DNA of 64,000 bases from Fluviibacter phosphoraccumulans (GCF_016110345.1 NZ_AP019011.1:496001-560000); one strand, 5' to 3'; shown: positions 10,601 through 20,606, counted from the first letter of the stretch. The notes: generated from the sequence alone by a model not told the origin. Numbers and translations are program-made.

Positions 10601-11413
10601 TTAGCCTCCGAACAGACGCTTGAAGAGACCGGGCTTCTCGTACGAGACAAAGCGCAGCGGGGCATCTTCACCGAGGAAGCGGGCGATGACGTCCTTGTAG
10701 GCTTCGGCCACTTCGGACTGTTCGATATGGATCGCCGGGGTACCCTGATTCGATGCGTGCAGCACCGACTCGGATTCTGGAATGACACCGATGATGGGCA
10801 CGCGCAGGATTTCCTGAACGTCCTTGTACGACAGCATCTCACCGTCTTCCACGCGCTTCGGTGAATAACGGGTCACCAGCAGATGTTCTTTAACGGGTTC
10901 GCCGCCGGCTTGAGCGCGCTTGGATTTGGCTTGCAGGATGCCCAGAATGCGATCCGAGTCTCGCACGGAGGATACTTCCGGGTTGGTCACGATAATGGCT
11001 TCATCAGCAAAGGTGAGGGCCATAACGGCACCGCGTTCGATACCGGCTGGCGAATCACAGATGACGTATTCAAAGCCCATGTGTTCCAGATCCTTCAGAA
11101 CCTTTTCGACACCTTCTTCAGTGAGGGCATCTTTGTCGCGCGTTTGCGACGCGGGCAGCACGAACAGATTTTCGCAATGTTTGTCTTTAATGAGCGCCTG
11201 ATTGAGCGTGGCCTCACCAGAAATGACATTAACCAGATCGTAAACAACGCGGCGTTCACAGCCCATGATCAGGTCCAAGTTGCGCAGACCCACATCAAAG
11301 TCGATGACAGCGGTTTTAAAACCGCGCATGGCCAGACCGCTGGCGAAAGAGGCGCTGGTCGTCGTCTTGCCGACGCCGCCTTTACCTGAAGTTACGACAA
11401 CAATACGAGTCAC
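10601..11413 (-). CDS. minD: Septum site-determining ATPase MinD, GTG start
   Basis: Membrane-associated ParA-type ATPase that recruits MinC and oscillates with MinE. The deviant Walker A GKGGVGKTT is at residues 10-18 with the signature lysines K11 and K16. The C-terminal amphipathic membrane-targeting helix is KPGLFKRLFGG. A GTG at 11413 gives the 270-residue length of E. coli MinD and has GGGAG just upstream; an upstream ATG would add five residues not usual in the family. Confidence 0.97.
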   Translation of the reverse strand: MTRIVVVTSGKGGVGKTTTSASFASGLAMRGFKTAVIDFDVGLRNLDLIMGCERRVVYDLVNVISGEATLNQALIKDKHCENLFVLPASQTRDKDALTEEGVEKVLKDLEHMGFEYVICDSPAGIERGAVMALTFADEAIIVTNPEVSSVRDSDRILGILQAKSKRAQAGGEPVKEHLLVTRYSPKRVEDGEMLSYKDVQEILRVPIIGVIPESESVLHASNQGTPAIHIEQSEVAEAYKDVIARFLGEDAPLRFVSYEKPGLFKRLFGG

Positions 11414-11488
11414 ATCTGCTCCCAGCACGAGATAGTAAAAATTTTGCTAATTTTAGCTGATTCAGCCCGCCTAATGGGCCAATGCTGA

Positions 11489-12358
11489 TTAATCGACGCG
11501 AAGAATATCGATTTCCAGGCGCGATTTGAGGCCTGTATTGGCTGAAATAGCCGGCTCTTGCGCTAAACGCACCTGTACCGGCTGATTGGCCAGTTTGGCG
11601 GGTACGCCGTCTTCAAAAGTCCGATAGATGCCAGCAATCGATACCAACTCGGCAGCAAACACCGTAGTGAGAATGCGTGCCTGGGCATTGCCACGGGCAC
11701 CCGCTAAGGCACGGCCGCGCAACGGCGCATACACATGGATGTTGCCATCGGCGATGACCTCGGCGCCGGGGTTGACGGCGGCCAGAATCACCAGATCGCC
11801 ACCACGTGCGTAAACCTGTTGGCCGGAGCGTAGCGGACGGTCAATGATCAAGGTGCCGGGATTGTCCAGCAGGCTTTCTTCCGGTTCGGATTTATCCGGT
11901 CCAGCGCTGCCAACGGGGGCGGTTTCAGGTGCCGGTTTTTTACGCAGGCTGGCGGGAATCTTGTCGAGTTCTGGATCGGGTGCGGAGGCTTTTTTGGCAA
12001 CGGGCGCTGGTTTGGCGGAGCGTCCGGCACTCAGTGCCAGCAAGGGTAGGCCAGCTCTGGCGGCGGATGCCGTCAGATCCGGGTTGGCCCGGGTGACGCC
12101 CAGAACGCGCAGTCCGTGGCTGGTCAGGAGCTGTACGATCAGCGACCAAGCGATGTCTTCCGGCCAGGTGATGACCTGGCTGAGATCCAGAACCGCCAAA
12201 TCATCATCAAAAAAAGCCCCTTCACCAAACAGCGTACTACCCGCGTTGGTGAGTTCTTGGAGGTCCAGGCTGCGTAGGGTGATGGCTAATACGGGTAGCG
12301 TCGTGCCCTTAAATTCAATCAGGGCGATGTCGCTGTTGTTGGCAGTATCGTGCGTCAT
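11489..12358 (-). CDS. minC: Septum site-determining protein MinC
   Basis: Inhibitor of FtsZ assembly, positioned by MinD. The 289-residue protein has an N-terminal FtsZ-inhibitory domain (about 1-110), a long Ala/Pro/Lys-rich linker (about 111-175) and the C-terminal beta-helix domain (RSGQQVYARGGDLVILAAVNPGAEVIADGNIHVY). The linker is longer than in E. coli MinC. Its start lies only five bases after the stop of the CitE-like gene upstream, so the min genes may be co-transcribed with that lyase; 75 bases separate it from minD. Confidence 0.96.
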   Translation of the reverse strand: MTHDTANNSDIALIEFKGTTLPVLAITLRSLDLQELTNAGSTLFGEGAFFDDDLAVLDLSQVITWPEDIAWSLIVQLLTSHGLRVLGVTRANPDLTASAARAGLPLLALSAGRSAKPAPVAKKASAPDPELDKIPASLRKKPAPETAPVGSAGPDKSEPEESLLDNPGTLIIDRPLRSGQQVYARGGDLVILAAVNPGAEVIADGNIHVYAPLRGRALAGARGNAQARILTTVFAAELVSIAGIYRTFEDGVPAKLANQPVQVRLAQEPAISANTGLKSRLEIDILRVD

Positions 12359-12363
12359 AGTGG

Positions 12364-13389
12364 TTATGCAGTAAAAAATCGTTCGGCAATGCCTGCCGGC
12401 AGCGGCACCCCGGTGCTCCGGGCACGTTTGAGGAGCGTCCAGTAATACCGGTAAGCGGCCCGGTCCTGCAATTTGCCGTTATGGCGGATCGGGCCCCAGT
12501 CGGCATCGGCCGCGGCACTGACGATTTCTGCCGCATCCTGCACTTCGGAGAAATCCGGGCTCATGGCATCCAGAATCGGGCGAATCTGCACCGGGTGAAT
12601 ACTCCACATGCGCAGGTAACCGAACTCCTGGCGCGCGCGCTCGGCATCGCGACGGATGTATTCCAGATCCGATAGTTCGGTAGTCACATTGTGCGACGGG
12701 ACTTTGCCGTGGCCGAGTGCGGCGCTGGCAATTTCCAGTTTGGCACGGCGCACCAGCGGGTGATCAAACTGCCCCGGGCTCTTCATGGCGCTCCCCGGAA
12801 TAGCGCCGAAGTGACCCGAGACAAAATCCATGAGACCGAAGTCTAGGGATTCGATGCCGTCGAGGGCGGCGATATCCCACACGTCGTGCAGGGCGCCGTG
12901 CGTTTCGATGAGCACGTGTGCCGGGATGGCACGCGCAATGCCGTGCTGCTGTTCGACGGCACGGAGTTCCTTGAGGAACAGTGCGACGTCTTCAATGCCA
13001 CGCGGCTTGGGTAGGGTGATGAACGGCAATTTGTTGCCGGCGCCACCGACCAAAATGTTCAGATCGTCTTTCCAGTGTTCATGGGTCACATCATGAATGC
13101 GCGCACCGACCCGGCCGAATTGGTTATCGCTGGAATTGATCATGGCGACGCACAGTTCGGCGTGCGCCTTCTCGTTGCCGGCAGCGGCCCCGTCTTCGCA
13201 ATCGCAGGTGATATCCATGGCCAGTGGGCCGTATTCGGCAGCGATATCGGCTTGTAATGCCATCGCCTTCTTCATGAGTTTTTCTGAACCGCAGTAATGG
13301 TCTACGGCCGGCAGCATCGGAAAAGGTTTTTCGCCGGGAAACAACACGTCGTCAGGTGTCAGGGCGGGGTTGGTCGCAGCTTGCGTCAT
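12364..13389 (-). CDS. HpcH/HpaI aldolase / citrate lyase beta (CitE-like) family protein
   Basis: A 341-residue TIM-barrel lyase of the CitE-like family, which act on CoA thioesters such as malyl-CoA, citramalyl-CoA or beta-methylmalyl-CoA. Supporting motifs are the acidic metal region DITCDCEDGAAAG and the conserved arginine-containing strand RVGARIHD. No citF or citD lies nearby, so it is unlikely to be part of classical citrate lyase. It follows mdh on the same strand but is separated from it by a terminator. Exact substrate cannot be told from sequence. Confidence 0.85.
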   Translation of the reverse strand: MTQAATNPALTPDDVLFPGEKPFPMLPAVDHYCGSEKLMKKAMALQADIAAEYGPLAMDITCDCEDGAAAGNEKAHAELCVAMINSSDNQFGRVGARIHDVTHEHWKDDLNILVGGAGNKLPFITLPKPRGIEDVALFLKELRAVEQQHGIARAIPAHVLIETHGALHDVWDIAALDGIESLDFGLMDFVSGHFGAIPGSAMKSPGQFDHPLVRRAKLEIASAALGHGKVPSHNVTTELSDLEYIRRDAERARQEFGYLRMWSIHPVQIRPILDAMSPDFSEVQDAAEIVSAAADADWGPIRHNGKLQDRAAYRYYWTLLKRARSTGVPLPAGIAERFFTA

Positions 13390-13452
13390 GATCGGTGACT
13401 CTTCGAAATCGGGTAAAAACGGGGAATAACGTTAATCCAAGAGGATAAAGCA

Positions 13453-13478
13453 AAAGGGCCACGCAAGCGTGACCCTTT
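13453..13478 (-). terminator. Terminator after mdh
   Basis: Imperfect hairpin AAAGGGCCACG / CGTGACCCTTT with one mismatch and a four-base loop. Read on the minus strand it is followed by TTTTGCTTT. It separates mdh from the CitE-like gene, so the latter probably has its own promoter in 13390-13450. Confidence 0.75.
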
Positions 13479-13502
13479 GAGCTGTGCAATCAGAAAATCT
13501 GA

Positions 13503-14495
13503 TTACAGCATCGAAGCAACCGCTTCCTTCTCATCGGTCAGTTCCTTCAGGGTCAGCGCAATCTTACCCTTCGAGTACTCATCGATTTCCAGGCCCTTGA
13601 TCAGGGTGAAATTGCCGCCCTTGCACTCACAGGGGAAACCGAAGACGATGCCTTCAGGAATGCCGTAGCCGTTGTCGGCTGGTGCAGGAATACCCATGGT
13701 GACCCACTGGTCTGAACCCAGGTGCCAGTCGTGGATGTGATCGATGGCGGCGTTGGCGGCCGAAGCAGCCGACGACAGACCACGGGCATCAATAATAGCG
13801 GCGCCGCGCTTGCCAACGGTGGGCAGGAACACATCGTTGTTCCAGGCTGCATCGTTGATCAGGTCTTTCACGCTGTCGCCGTTCGACGTACAGAAGCGGT
13901 AGTCAGCGTACATCGATGGCGAGTGGTTACCCCACACAACCAGTTTTTGCAGCGACGACACGGGACGACCAGATTTCTGGGCCAGTTGGGTCAGTGCACG
14001 GTTGTGATCCAGACGCAGCATGCCGTGGTAGTTGTTCGGGTTGGTACGGCCAACCTTACGGGCAGCAGCGCCAGCAATCAGGGCGTTGGTGTTGCAGGGG
14101 TTGCCTACGACCAGTACCTTGACGTCTTCCTTGGCGTTCTTGGCAATGGCTTCGCCCTGAACGGTGAAGATAGCGCCGTTGGCTTGCAGCAGATCGGCAC
14201 GTTCCATGCCTGGGCCGCGCGGACGGGCGCCAACCAGCAGGCAGACGTCGGCGTCTTTGAAGGCAACATTCGGGTCATCGGTGGCAACCATGCCAGCCAA
14301 CAATGGGAATGCACAGTCGTCCAGCTCCATCATGACGCCTTGCACAGCCTTCTGGGCTTGTGGCAGGTCGAGCAGTTGAAGAATGACGGGCTGATCCTTG
14401 CCCAGCATTTCGCCGGAAGCAATACGGAACAGCAGGCTATAACCGATCTGACCAGCGGCGCCGGTGACGGCGACGCGCATAGGCGCTTTGGACAT
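13503..14495 (-). CDS. mdh: Malate dehydrogenase
   Basis: NAD-dependent TCA cycle enzyme converting malate to oxaloacetate. The 330-residue protein has the Rossmann motif [18 protein letters not shown] near the N-terminus, the substrate-binding loop [15 protein letters not shown] and the catalytic histidine in [14 protein letters not shown]. The length and loop match the cytosolic-type MDH of beta- and other proteobacteria. It is divergent from a GntR regulator across a 109-base gap and near sdh and gltA. Confidence 0.97.
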   Translation of the reverse strand: MSKAPMRVAVTGAAGQIGYSLLFRIASGEMLGKDQPVILQLLDLPQAQKAVQGVMMELDDCAFPLLAGMVATDDPNVAFKDADVCLLVGARPRGPGMERADLLQANGAIFTVQGEAIAKNAKEDVKVLVVGNPCNTNALIAGAAARKVGRTNPNNYHGMLRLDHNRALTQLAQKSGRPVSSLQKLVVWGNHSPSMYADYRFCTSNGDSVKDLINDAAWNNDVFLPTVGKRGAAIIDARGLSSAASAANAAIDHIHDWHLGSDQWVTMGIPAPADNGYGIPEGIVFGFPCECKGGNFTLIKGLEIDEYSKGKIALTLKELTDEKEAVASML

Positions 14496-14604
14496 GAGTA
14501 GACTCCTCGAAATTTTTGAAGTTTGGATGAAACTTTTCGATGGTAGTGGGGAGGTGGAGCGCTGTCAATGCGCAAAGCAACCAAATCTGTGCTGAAATAC
14601 CGTT

Positions 14605-15339
14605 ATGTCTTCTCATGCATCCGTGCCGGCATTTCGGCCACTCTATCGCCAGATACAAGATCTGATTGTGCAAGCCCTTGCCGACAAGGAATGGCTGCCC
14701 GGGGAAATGATTCCTAGTGAGATGGATCTGGCCGCGCGTTTTGAAGTCAGTCAGGGGACAGTGCGTCGCGCCATTGATGAACTGGCGGCCGAGAATCTGC
14801 TGGTGCGTCGCCAGGGTAAAGGCACGTTTGTCGCCACGCACGCTGATCCGCGGGCTTTTTTCCGGTTTCTGCGGTTGGTGCCGGATGAGGGCGGTGTGCC
14901 GCGCTCGCGCAGTGAGCCGCTGGAGTGCCAGACACTCCGTGCCGGGCAGGAAGTCGCCAAAGCGTTGTCGATTCCGTATGGGGACCCGGTGATTCAGCTG
15001 CGCCGGATTCTGCGTTTAGATAGCAAGCCGATGGTGGTGGACGAAATTTATTTGCCGGCGGATCTGTTTCCGGATCTGACACTGGATCAGCTCAAGGCAT
15101 CGGATCGATCGCTTTATACCTTGTTTGAGTCTTTGTTTGGTGTGCGCATGGTTCGGGCAGAAGAGAAGATTCGTGCGGTCGCTGCTGATCCGGTCGCCGC
15201 GCAGCTGCTTGATCTGGAAGTGGGCACCCCATTGCTCAGCGTCGAACGCACTGCGTTTACCTATGGGGATCGTGCCGCCGAATGGCGTCGCGGTTTGTAT
15301 TCCACGGTAAATCATCACTATTTCAATGAGTTGGGTTAA
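14605..15339 (+). CDS. GntR-family transcriptional regulator (HutC subfamily, UTRA domain)
   Basis: Predicted ligand-responsive DNA-binding regulator. Residues about 10-75 form the winged helix-turn-helix (PLYRQIQDLI; IPSEMDLAARFEVSQGTVRRAIDELAAENLLVRRQGKGTFV), and residues about 95-240 the UTRA effector-binding domain. It lies between divergent mdh and the sdhC operon, a position that suggests control of TCA cycle genes; no operator was recognised. A hairpin after the gene (15356-15376) may weakly end its transcript. Confidence 0.9.
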   Translation: MSSHASVPAFRPLYRQIQDLIVQALADKEWLPGEMIPSEMDLAARFEVSQGTVRRAIDELAAENLLVRRQGKGTFVATHADPRAFFRFLRLVPDEGGVPRSRSEPLECQTLRAGQEVAKALSIPYGDPVIQLRRILRLDSKPMVVDEIYLPADLFPDLTLDQLKASDRSLYTLFESLFGVRMVRAEEKIRAVAADPVAAQLLDLEVGTPLLSVERTAFTYGDRAAEWRRGLYSTVNHHYFNELG

Positions 15340-15355
15340 AACAATGCGTTGATAC

Positions 15356-15376
15356 GCCGCACTAATTTTGTGCGGC
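15356..15376 (+). terminator. Hairpin after GntR gene
   Basis: Perfect seven-base stem GCCGCAC / GTGCGGC with loop TAATTTT, 17 bases after the GntR stop. There is no following T-run, so it may be a weak or Rho-assisted terminator or an element of the sdh leader. Confidence 0.5.
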
Positions 15377-15486
15377 AGCTTGTTCGATTAAAAAAAGCTT
15401 AAGAAAACCCGTTGCAGGGGGCTTCCAAGGTTCACAGCTTCAGCTACAATCACACGCTCTAGGTAGTCTTGATCGAAGGAAAACAC

Positions 15487-15879
15487 ATGACAGAGTTAGC
15501 CATCAAGAAGAAGCAGCGTCCAAAGAATCTGGACCTGAAAACGATCCGTCTGCCCCTGCCGGGCAAAGTCTCCATCCTGCATCGCGTTAGTGGCGTTGGC
15601 CTATTTCTGTGCCTTCCGCTCATTCTGGCGCTGTTCCAGTGGAGCCTGAGTGACGGTGGTTTTGAATGCGTTCAAGCCGTTGTAGCAAACCCGATTGGCA
15701 AGCTCGTCTTGTTGGGTCTGATCTGGGCTTATCTGCATCATTTCTGTGCGGGCATCCGCTTTCTGCTGCTCGACTGGCATATTGGCATTGATCTGCCATC
15801 TGCCCGCAAGTCGGCCGGCCTGGTGCTGATCGTCAGCCTGACGCTCACCGCTGTTATTGGGGGGACTCTGCTGTGGTAA
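15487..15879 (+). CDS. sdhC: Succinate dehydrogenase cytochrome b556 subunit
   Basis: Membrane anchor subunit of succinate:quinone oxidoreductase that helps bind haem b and quinone. The 130-residue protein has three hydrophobic helices and the SdhC signature RPKNLDLKTIRLPLPGKVSILHRVSGVGLF. A conserved histidine for haem lies in HHFCAGIRFLLLD. I chose ATG 15487 because AAGGA at 15476-15480 precedes it. The stop overlaps the sdhD start (TAATG). Confidence 0.94.
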   Translation: MTELAIKKKQRPKNLDLKTIRLPLPGKVSILHRVSGVGLFLCLPLILALFQWSLSDGGFECVQAVVANPIGKLVLLGLIWAYLHHFCAGIRFLLLDWHIGIDLPSARKSAGLVLIVSLTLTAVIGGTLLW

Positions 15880-16223
15880 TGAAACGTAATGTTGTCGGGG
15901 CCCACTACGGCCTCACTACCTGGATCGCCCAGCGCGCTACGGCGGTGCTGATGGCTATTTATACCGTCATCTTCCTGGTTGCCGTGCTGGCTGTTCAGCC
16001 GGGTACCGCCGATGCCTGGCGCGGTATCTTCGCCAACGGCTTCATGAAGTTCGTGACGTTCCTGTTCTTCCTGAGCCTCTTTTACCACGCATGGATTGGT
16101 ATCCGTGACCTGTGGATGGACTACATTAAGCCGACCGGCGTTCGTCTGTCGCTGCATGTCCTGACTATCGCTGTGCTGATCGGCTACGCCGGTTGGGCCA
16201 GCAAGATTCTGTGGAGCCTGTAA
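15879..16223 (+). CDS. sdhD: Succinate dehydrogenase membrane anchor subunit D
   Basis: Second membrane anchor of complex II, three helices in 114 residues. The motif FYHAWIGIRDLWMDYIKP contains the conserved His and Asp-Tyr region near the haem and quinone site. ATG 15879 overlaps the sdhC stop; a GTG two codons earlier is less likely. It is followed two bases later by sdhA. Confidence 0.94.
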   Translation: MKRNVVGAHYGLTTWIAQRATAVLMAIYTVIFLVAVLAVQPGTADAWRGIFANGFMKFVTFLFFLSLFYHAWIGIRDLWMDYIKPTGVRLSLHVLTIAVLIGYAGWASKILWSL

Positions 16224-16225
16224 AG

Positions 16226-18010
16226 ATGAGCATCCCTGTACATAAGTATGATGTCGTAATCGTTGGTGCCGGTGGTTCTGGTTTGCGCGCTGCGCTCCAG
16301 GTTGCTGAGGCTGGTCTGAAGACCGCAGTGCTGACCAAGGTGTTCCCGACCCGTTCGCACACCGTTGCGGCGCAGGGTGGCGTTGCTGCCCCGCTGGGTA
16401 ATGTGAACGAAGACCACTGGATGTGGCACATGTACGACACCGTTAAGGGTTCGGACTGGCTGGGCGACCAAGACGCCATCGAATTCATGGTGCGTAAAGC
16501 CACCGAGTGTGTCGTTGAACTTGAACACTACGGCATGCCGTTTGACCGTCTGGACAACGGCAAGATTTATCAGCGTCCGTTCGGCGGTCACTCGCAGAAC
16601 TTTGGCGAAAAGCCGGTGAACCGTTCCTGTGCTGCCGCTGACCGTACCGGTCACGCCATGCTGCACGCCATGTATCAGCGTAACGTTCGTGCCAACACCC
16701 AGTTCTTCGTGGAGTGGATGGCGCTGGATCTGATTCGTGATGATTCGGGTGCCGTGATCGGTGTGACTGCGCTGGATATGGAAACCGGCGAAGTGTCGAT
16801 TTTCCACGCCAAGGCTGTGGTCTTCGCCACCGGCGGTGCGGGTCGTATTTATGCCTCGTCGACCAATGCCTTCATCAATACGGGTGACGGTCTGGGTATG
16901 GCTGTGCGTGCTGGTATTCCGCTGGAAGACATGGAATTCTGGCAGTTCCACCCAACCGGTGTGGCCGGTGCGGGTGTGCTGATTACCGAAGGTGTGCGCG
17001 GTGAGGGCGGTATCCTCCGTAACGCCGATGGCGAGCGTTTCATGGAACGCTATGCCCCGAACCTGAAGGATCTGGCTTCACGCGATATCGTTTCGCGTGC
17101 TATGGCGACCGAAATCAAAGAAGGCCGCGGCTGTGGTCCGAACAAGGACTACGTCCTGCTCGACATTACCCACCTGCCGCCAGAGACGATCATGAAGCGT
17201 CTGCCTGGTATCCGTGAAATTGCGATTGAATTCGCCGGTGTGGATCCGATCCAGACGCCGATTCCGGTGGTGCCGACCTGTCACTATCAGATGGGTGGTA
17301 TTCCGACGAACTATCGTGGTGAAGTGGTTGTGCCGCAAAACGGTAACCACAGCACACCAGTTACGGGCTTTTATGCGGCGGGTGAGTGTGCCTGTGCGTC
17401 GGTGCACGGCGCCAACCGCCTGGGTACGAACTCGCTGCTTGATCTGCTGGTCTTTGGTAAGTCGGCGGGTGAATCGGTGGTTGAAGCGATCAAAAATGGT
17501 TTGCCACTGCGTCCACTGCCAGATAACGCTGCTGCGGCATCGCTGGCTCGCGTTAAGCGTATCGATGCACAGGAAAACGGTGAAAGCATGTATGACGTGC
17601 GCGCCGCGATGCAGCGTGTGATGCAGGCCAATGCCGGCGTGTTCCGTTTTGGCGAAGACATGAAGCAGGGCGTCAAGGAAATTCTGGAAATTGCCGAGCG
17701 CGTCAAGAAGGTTGGCATCATGGACAAGTCGATGGTGTTCAACACGGCACGTGTCGAAGCCCTGGAACTGGAAAACCTGATCGAAGTCGCTAAGGCCACC
17801 ATGATCTCCGCCGAAAACCGCAAGGAGTCGCGCGGCGCCCACGTACGTGACGATGCACCGGATACGCCGGAACATCCGAACGGCCGTGACGATCCTAATT
17901 GGCTCAAGCACACCCTGTGGTTCGGCAGTGACAACCACATTGAGTACAAGCCAGTGAATCTGACGCCGCTGACGGCCCCGTCGGTTGAGCTGAAGACGCG
18001 TACCTACTAA
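16226..18010 (+). CDS. sdhA: Succinate dehydrogenase flavoprotein subunit
   Basis: Catalytic subunit oxidising succinate to fumarate with covalent FAD. The 594-residue protein has the dinucleotide motif VGAGGSGLRAAL at residues 13-24, the flavin-linked histidine H45 in TRSHTVAAQGG, and the active-site regions HPTGVAGAGVLITEGVRGEGG and HGANRLGTNSLLDLLVFG. ATG 16226 gives the family length; the frame is open further upstream into sdhD. Confidence 0.98.
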   Translation: MSIPVHKYDVVIVGAGGSGLRAALQVAEAGLKTAVLTKVFPTRSHTVAAQGGVAAPLGNVNEDHWMWHMYDTVKGSDWLGDQDAIEFMVRKATECVVELEHYGMPFDRLDNGKIYQRPFGGHSQNFGEKPVNRSCAAADRTGHAMLHAMYQRNVRANTQFFVEWMALDLIRDDSGAVIGVTALDMETGEVSIFHAKAVVFATGGAGRIYASSTNAFINTGDGLGMAVRAGIPLEDMEFWQFHPTGVAGAGVLITEGVRGEGGILRNADGERFMERYAPNLKDLASRDIVSRAMATEIKEGRGCGPNKDYVLLDITHLPPETIMKRLPGIREIAIEFAGVDPIQTPIPVVPTCHYQMGGIPTNYRGEVVVPQNGNHSTPVTGFYAAGECACASVHGANRLGTNSLLDLLVFGKSAGESVVEAIKNGLPLRPLPDNAAAASLARVKRIDAQENGESMYDVRAAMQRVMQANAGVFRFGEDMKQGVKEILEIAERVKKVGIMDKSMVFNTARVEALELENLIEVAKATMISAENRKESRGAHVRDDAPDTPEHPNGRDDPNWLKHTLWFGSDNHIEYKPVNLTPLTAPSVELKTRTY

Positions 18011-18026
18011 TCCGGAGGATAGAAAT

Positions 18027-18737
18027 ATGACTATGCGTACTGTGCATTTCAAGGTGTACCGCTACGATCCGGACAAGGACGACGCGCCGTACATGCAAGA
18101 CATTTCGGTAGAGCTCGAAGCCAGCGACAAGAAGCTGCTCGACGCGCTGATCAAACTGAAGGCCAAGGACGATCTGATTTCGTTCCGCCGTTCGTGCCGT
18201 GAAGGCGTTTGTGGCTCCGATGCCATGAACATCAACGGTAAGAACGGTCTGGCCTGTCTGACTGACGTCGACAGCCTGAAGCAGCCGATTGTGCTGCGTC
18301 CGCTACCGGGTCTGCCCGTCATTCGCGATCTGATCGTTGATATGACGCAGTTCTTCAAGCAATATCACTCGATCAAGCCGTACCTGATCAACAACGATCC
18401 GGCGCCAGAGCGCGAGCGTCTGCAATCGCCAGAAGATCGTGAAGAGCTGAATGGTCTGTACGAGTGCATTCTGTGCGCCTGCTGCTCGACCTCGTGTCCG
18501 TCGTTCTGGTGGAATCCGGACAAGTTTGTCGGCCCGGCCGGTCTGCTGGCCGCATACCGCTTTATCGCCGATACGCGCGATCAGGCCACGAACGAGCGTC
18601 TGGACAACCTGGATGATCCGTACCGTCTGTTCCGTTGCCATACCATCATGAACTGTGTTGATGTCTGTCCGAAGGGTCTGAACCCGACGAAGGCCATCGG
18701 CAAGATCAAAGACATGATGGTGCGTCGCGCCGTTTAA
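18027..18737 (+). CDS. sdhB: Succinate dehydrogenase iron-sulfur subunit
   Basis: Electron-transfer subunit of complex II between flavin and quinone. It has the 2Fe-2S ligands C57, C62, D65 and C77 (with Asp in the third place, as in E. coli), the 4Fe-4S motif CILCACCSTSCP and the 3Fe-4S ligands in CHTIMNCVDVCPKGLNP. A strong GGAGG site (18014-18018) precedes the start. 236 residues, normal length. Confidence 0.98.
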   Translation: MTMRTVHFKVYRYDPDKDDAPYMQDISVELEASDKKLLDALIKLKAKDDLISFRRSCREGVCGSDAMNINGKNGLACLTDVDSLKQPIVLRPLPGLPVIRDLIVDMTQFFKQYHSIKPYLINNDPAPERERLQSPEDREELNGLYECILCACCSTSCPSFWWNPDKFVGPAGLLAAYRFIADTRDQATNERLDNLDDPYRLFRCHTIMNCVDVCPKGLNPTKAIGKIKDMMVRRAV

Positions 18738-18769
18738 GCGCGAATTATCGAACAAGGAAGCGGCTCAGT

Positions 18770-19012
18770 ATGGAACTCCATGAACTCAACAAGTTGCGTT
18801 GGCACTGTACGCGTCGCGCGCTACTTGAGCTGGATATCACGCTCGGCCGCTTTCTCGATAACGGCTTTAATCAGCTGACGGAATCCCAGGTGAAAACCTT
18901 TGTCGACCTGGTGGCCATGGAAGATCATGACCTCTGGGCGCTCCTTAGTGGCAAGGTCGATGCAGAAGATCCTGCGGAAATCGAAGTCATTGCGGCTATC
19001 CGTAAGCACTGA
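18770..19012 (+). CDS. sdhE: FAD assembly factor SdhE
   Basis: Small cytosolic protein needed for covalent attachment of FAD to SdhA. The 80-residue protein has the SdhE pattern LRWHCTRRALLELDITLGRFL; the usual RGxxE motif appears here as RALLE, with Ala in place of Gly. Its place between sdhB and gltA is typical of beta-proteobacteria and supports the call. Confidence 0.9.
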   Translation: MELHELNKLRWHCTRRALLELDITLGRFLDNGFNQLTESQVKTFVDLVAMEDHDLWALLSGKVDAEDPAEIEVIAAIRKH

Positions 19013-19130
19013 GTAAGGCTCGCCGTTTACGTTGTCAACATGTGCCAGCGTTAGTGGCAAAAAAGAATTGCAAGCTGTATCGACCGTCACGTGTCACTGT
19101 CTATCACCTCATTTTTTTGGGACGATTCAA

Positions 19131-20426
19131 ATGAGCGAACGTAAAGCCACACTCCAGATTACAGGTCAGGAAGCCGTTGATTTTCCGATTATGGTCGGTA
19201 CGCATGGTAACGATGTTATCGACATCCGTTCCCTGGGCGGCAAGACCGGTCTGTTTACCTATGATTCCGGCTTCCTGTCGACTGCCAGCTGCCAGTCGAA
19301 GGTGACCTACATTGACGGTGATAAGGGTGAGCTGCTCTATCGCGGCTACCCCATCGAACAACTGGCCGAACAGTGCAACTTCCTGGAAGTGGCCTATCTG
19401 CTGAAGAATGGCGAATTGCCAAACAAGCAGCAAAAAGTGGGTTTTGAAGACACGATCAAGAATCACACCATGGTTCATGACCAGATCACGCGCTTCTTTA
19501 ACGGTTTCCGTCGCGATGCGCACCCAATGGCTGTGATGGTCGGTGTGGTCGGTGCGCTGTCTGCCTTCTATCACCACGGTGAAGATTATTCGAAGCCTGA
19601 AGTACGTAGCGTTGCCTTCAATCGCATCATCGCCAAGATGCCGACGATTGTTGCCATGACCTACAAGTATTCGATGGGTCAGCCGTTCATGTACCCACGC
19701 AATGATCTGGATTACACCTCGAACTTCATGCAAATGATGTTCGGCACCCCGTGCGAAGAGTACAAGCCGAACCCGGTGCTGGTACGTGCGCTGGACATCA
19801 TCTTTACGCTGCATGCCGATCACGAGCAGAATGCTTCGACCTCGACCGTGCGTCTGGCCGGTTCGTCGGGTGCCAACCCGTTCGCCACGATGGCAGCCGG
19901 TATTGCCTGTCTGTGGGGACCGGCACACGGCGGCGCCAATGAAGCTTGTCTGAACATGCTGGAAGAAATCGGTGACGTGTCACGCGTGCCGGAATTCATT
20001 GCCCGCGCCAAGGACAAGAACGATAGCTTCAAGCTGATGGGCTTCGGTCACCGAGTGTACAAGAACTTCGACCCACGCGCCAAGCTGATGCGTAAGGTCT
20101 GCTACGACGTGCTGACTGAAATGGGTCTGGAAAACGACCGTCTGTTCAAGCTGGCGATGGAACTGGAAAAGATTGCGCTGGAAGATCCATACTTCGTCGA
20201 GAAGAAGCTCTACCCGAACGTGGACTTTTACTCGGGTATCGTGCAAAAAGCCCTGGGTATTCCAACCGATATGTTCACGTGTATCTTCGCCCTGGCACGT
20301 ACCGTGGGCTGGATGACGCAGTGGGAAGAAATGATTACCGATCCGGAATACAAGATCGGCCGTCCACGTCAGCTGTACATCGGTGCAGCCCGTCGTGATG
20401 TGTCTGCGCTCGACAAGCGTAGCTAA
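19131..20426 (+). CDS. gltA: Type II citrate synthase
   Basis: Condenses acetyl-CoA and oxaloacetate to citrate. The 431-residue protein has the catalytic histidine regions [15 protein letters not shown] and [10 protein letters not shown], and the loop [13 protein letters not shown]. The extended N-terminal domain marks the hexameric, NADH-sensitive type of Gram-negative bacteria. ATG 19131 fits the family; the 118-base gap from sdhE may hold its own promoter. A terminator follows. Confidence 0.97.
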   Translation: MSERKATLQITGQEAVDFPIMVGTHGNDVIDIRSLGGKTGLFTYDSGFLSTASCQSKVTYIDGDKGELLYRGYPIEQLAEQCNFLEVAYLLKNGELPNKQQKVGFEDTIKNHTMVHDQITRFFNGFRRDAHPMAVMVGVVGALSAFYHHGEDYSKPEVRSVAFNRIIAKMPTIVAMTYKYSMGQPFMYPRNDLDYTSNFMQMMFGTPCEEYKPNPVLVRALDIIFTLHADHEQNASTSTVRLAGSSGANPFATMAAGIACLWGPAHGGANEACLNMLEEIGDVSRVPEFIARAKDKNDSFKLMGFGHRVYKNFDPRAKLMRKVCYDVLTEMGLENDRLFKLAMELEKIALEDPYFVEKKLYPNVDFYSGIVQKALGIPTDMFTCIFALARTVGWMTQWEEMITDPEYKIGRPRQLYIGAARRDVSALDKRS

Positions 20427-20455
20427 TCATTAATCGTCTGTGATACTCCGGAAGG

Positions 20456-20476
20456 GGGCGGCTAGGCCGCCCTTTT
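20456..20476 (+). terminator. Terminator after gltA
   Basis: GGGCGGC / GCCGCCC perfect stem with a TAG loop followed by TTTT, 29 bases past the gltA stop. It separates the sdh-gltA operon from the oxoglutarate dehydrogenase operon. Confidence 0.88.
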
Positions 20477-20606
20477 CCACAATAAGCGGCGTGTGCAGTT
20501 GCAGCATTTGCTTAAAAGAATTCAGTCGTTGCGTAGTCAACACACCAGGGGACGAGAGCCTGCGGGTTCTCAAAACTTATAAGATCAACCGAAAACGGTG
20601 ACAAAC

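Noticed and set aside
12364..13389. Citrate lyase beta subunit proper
   Set aside because: No citD, citF or lyase-activation genes nearby; the protein is of the CitE-like stand-alone type.
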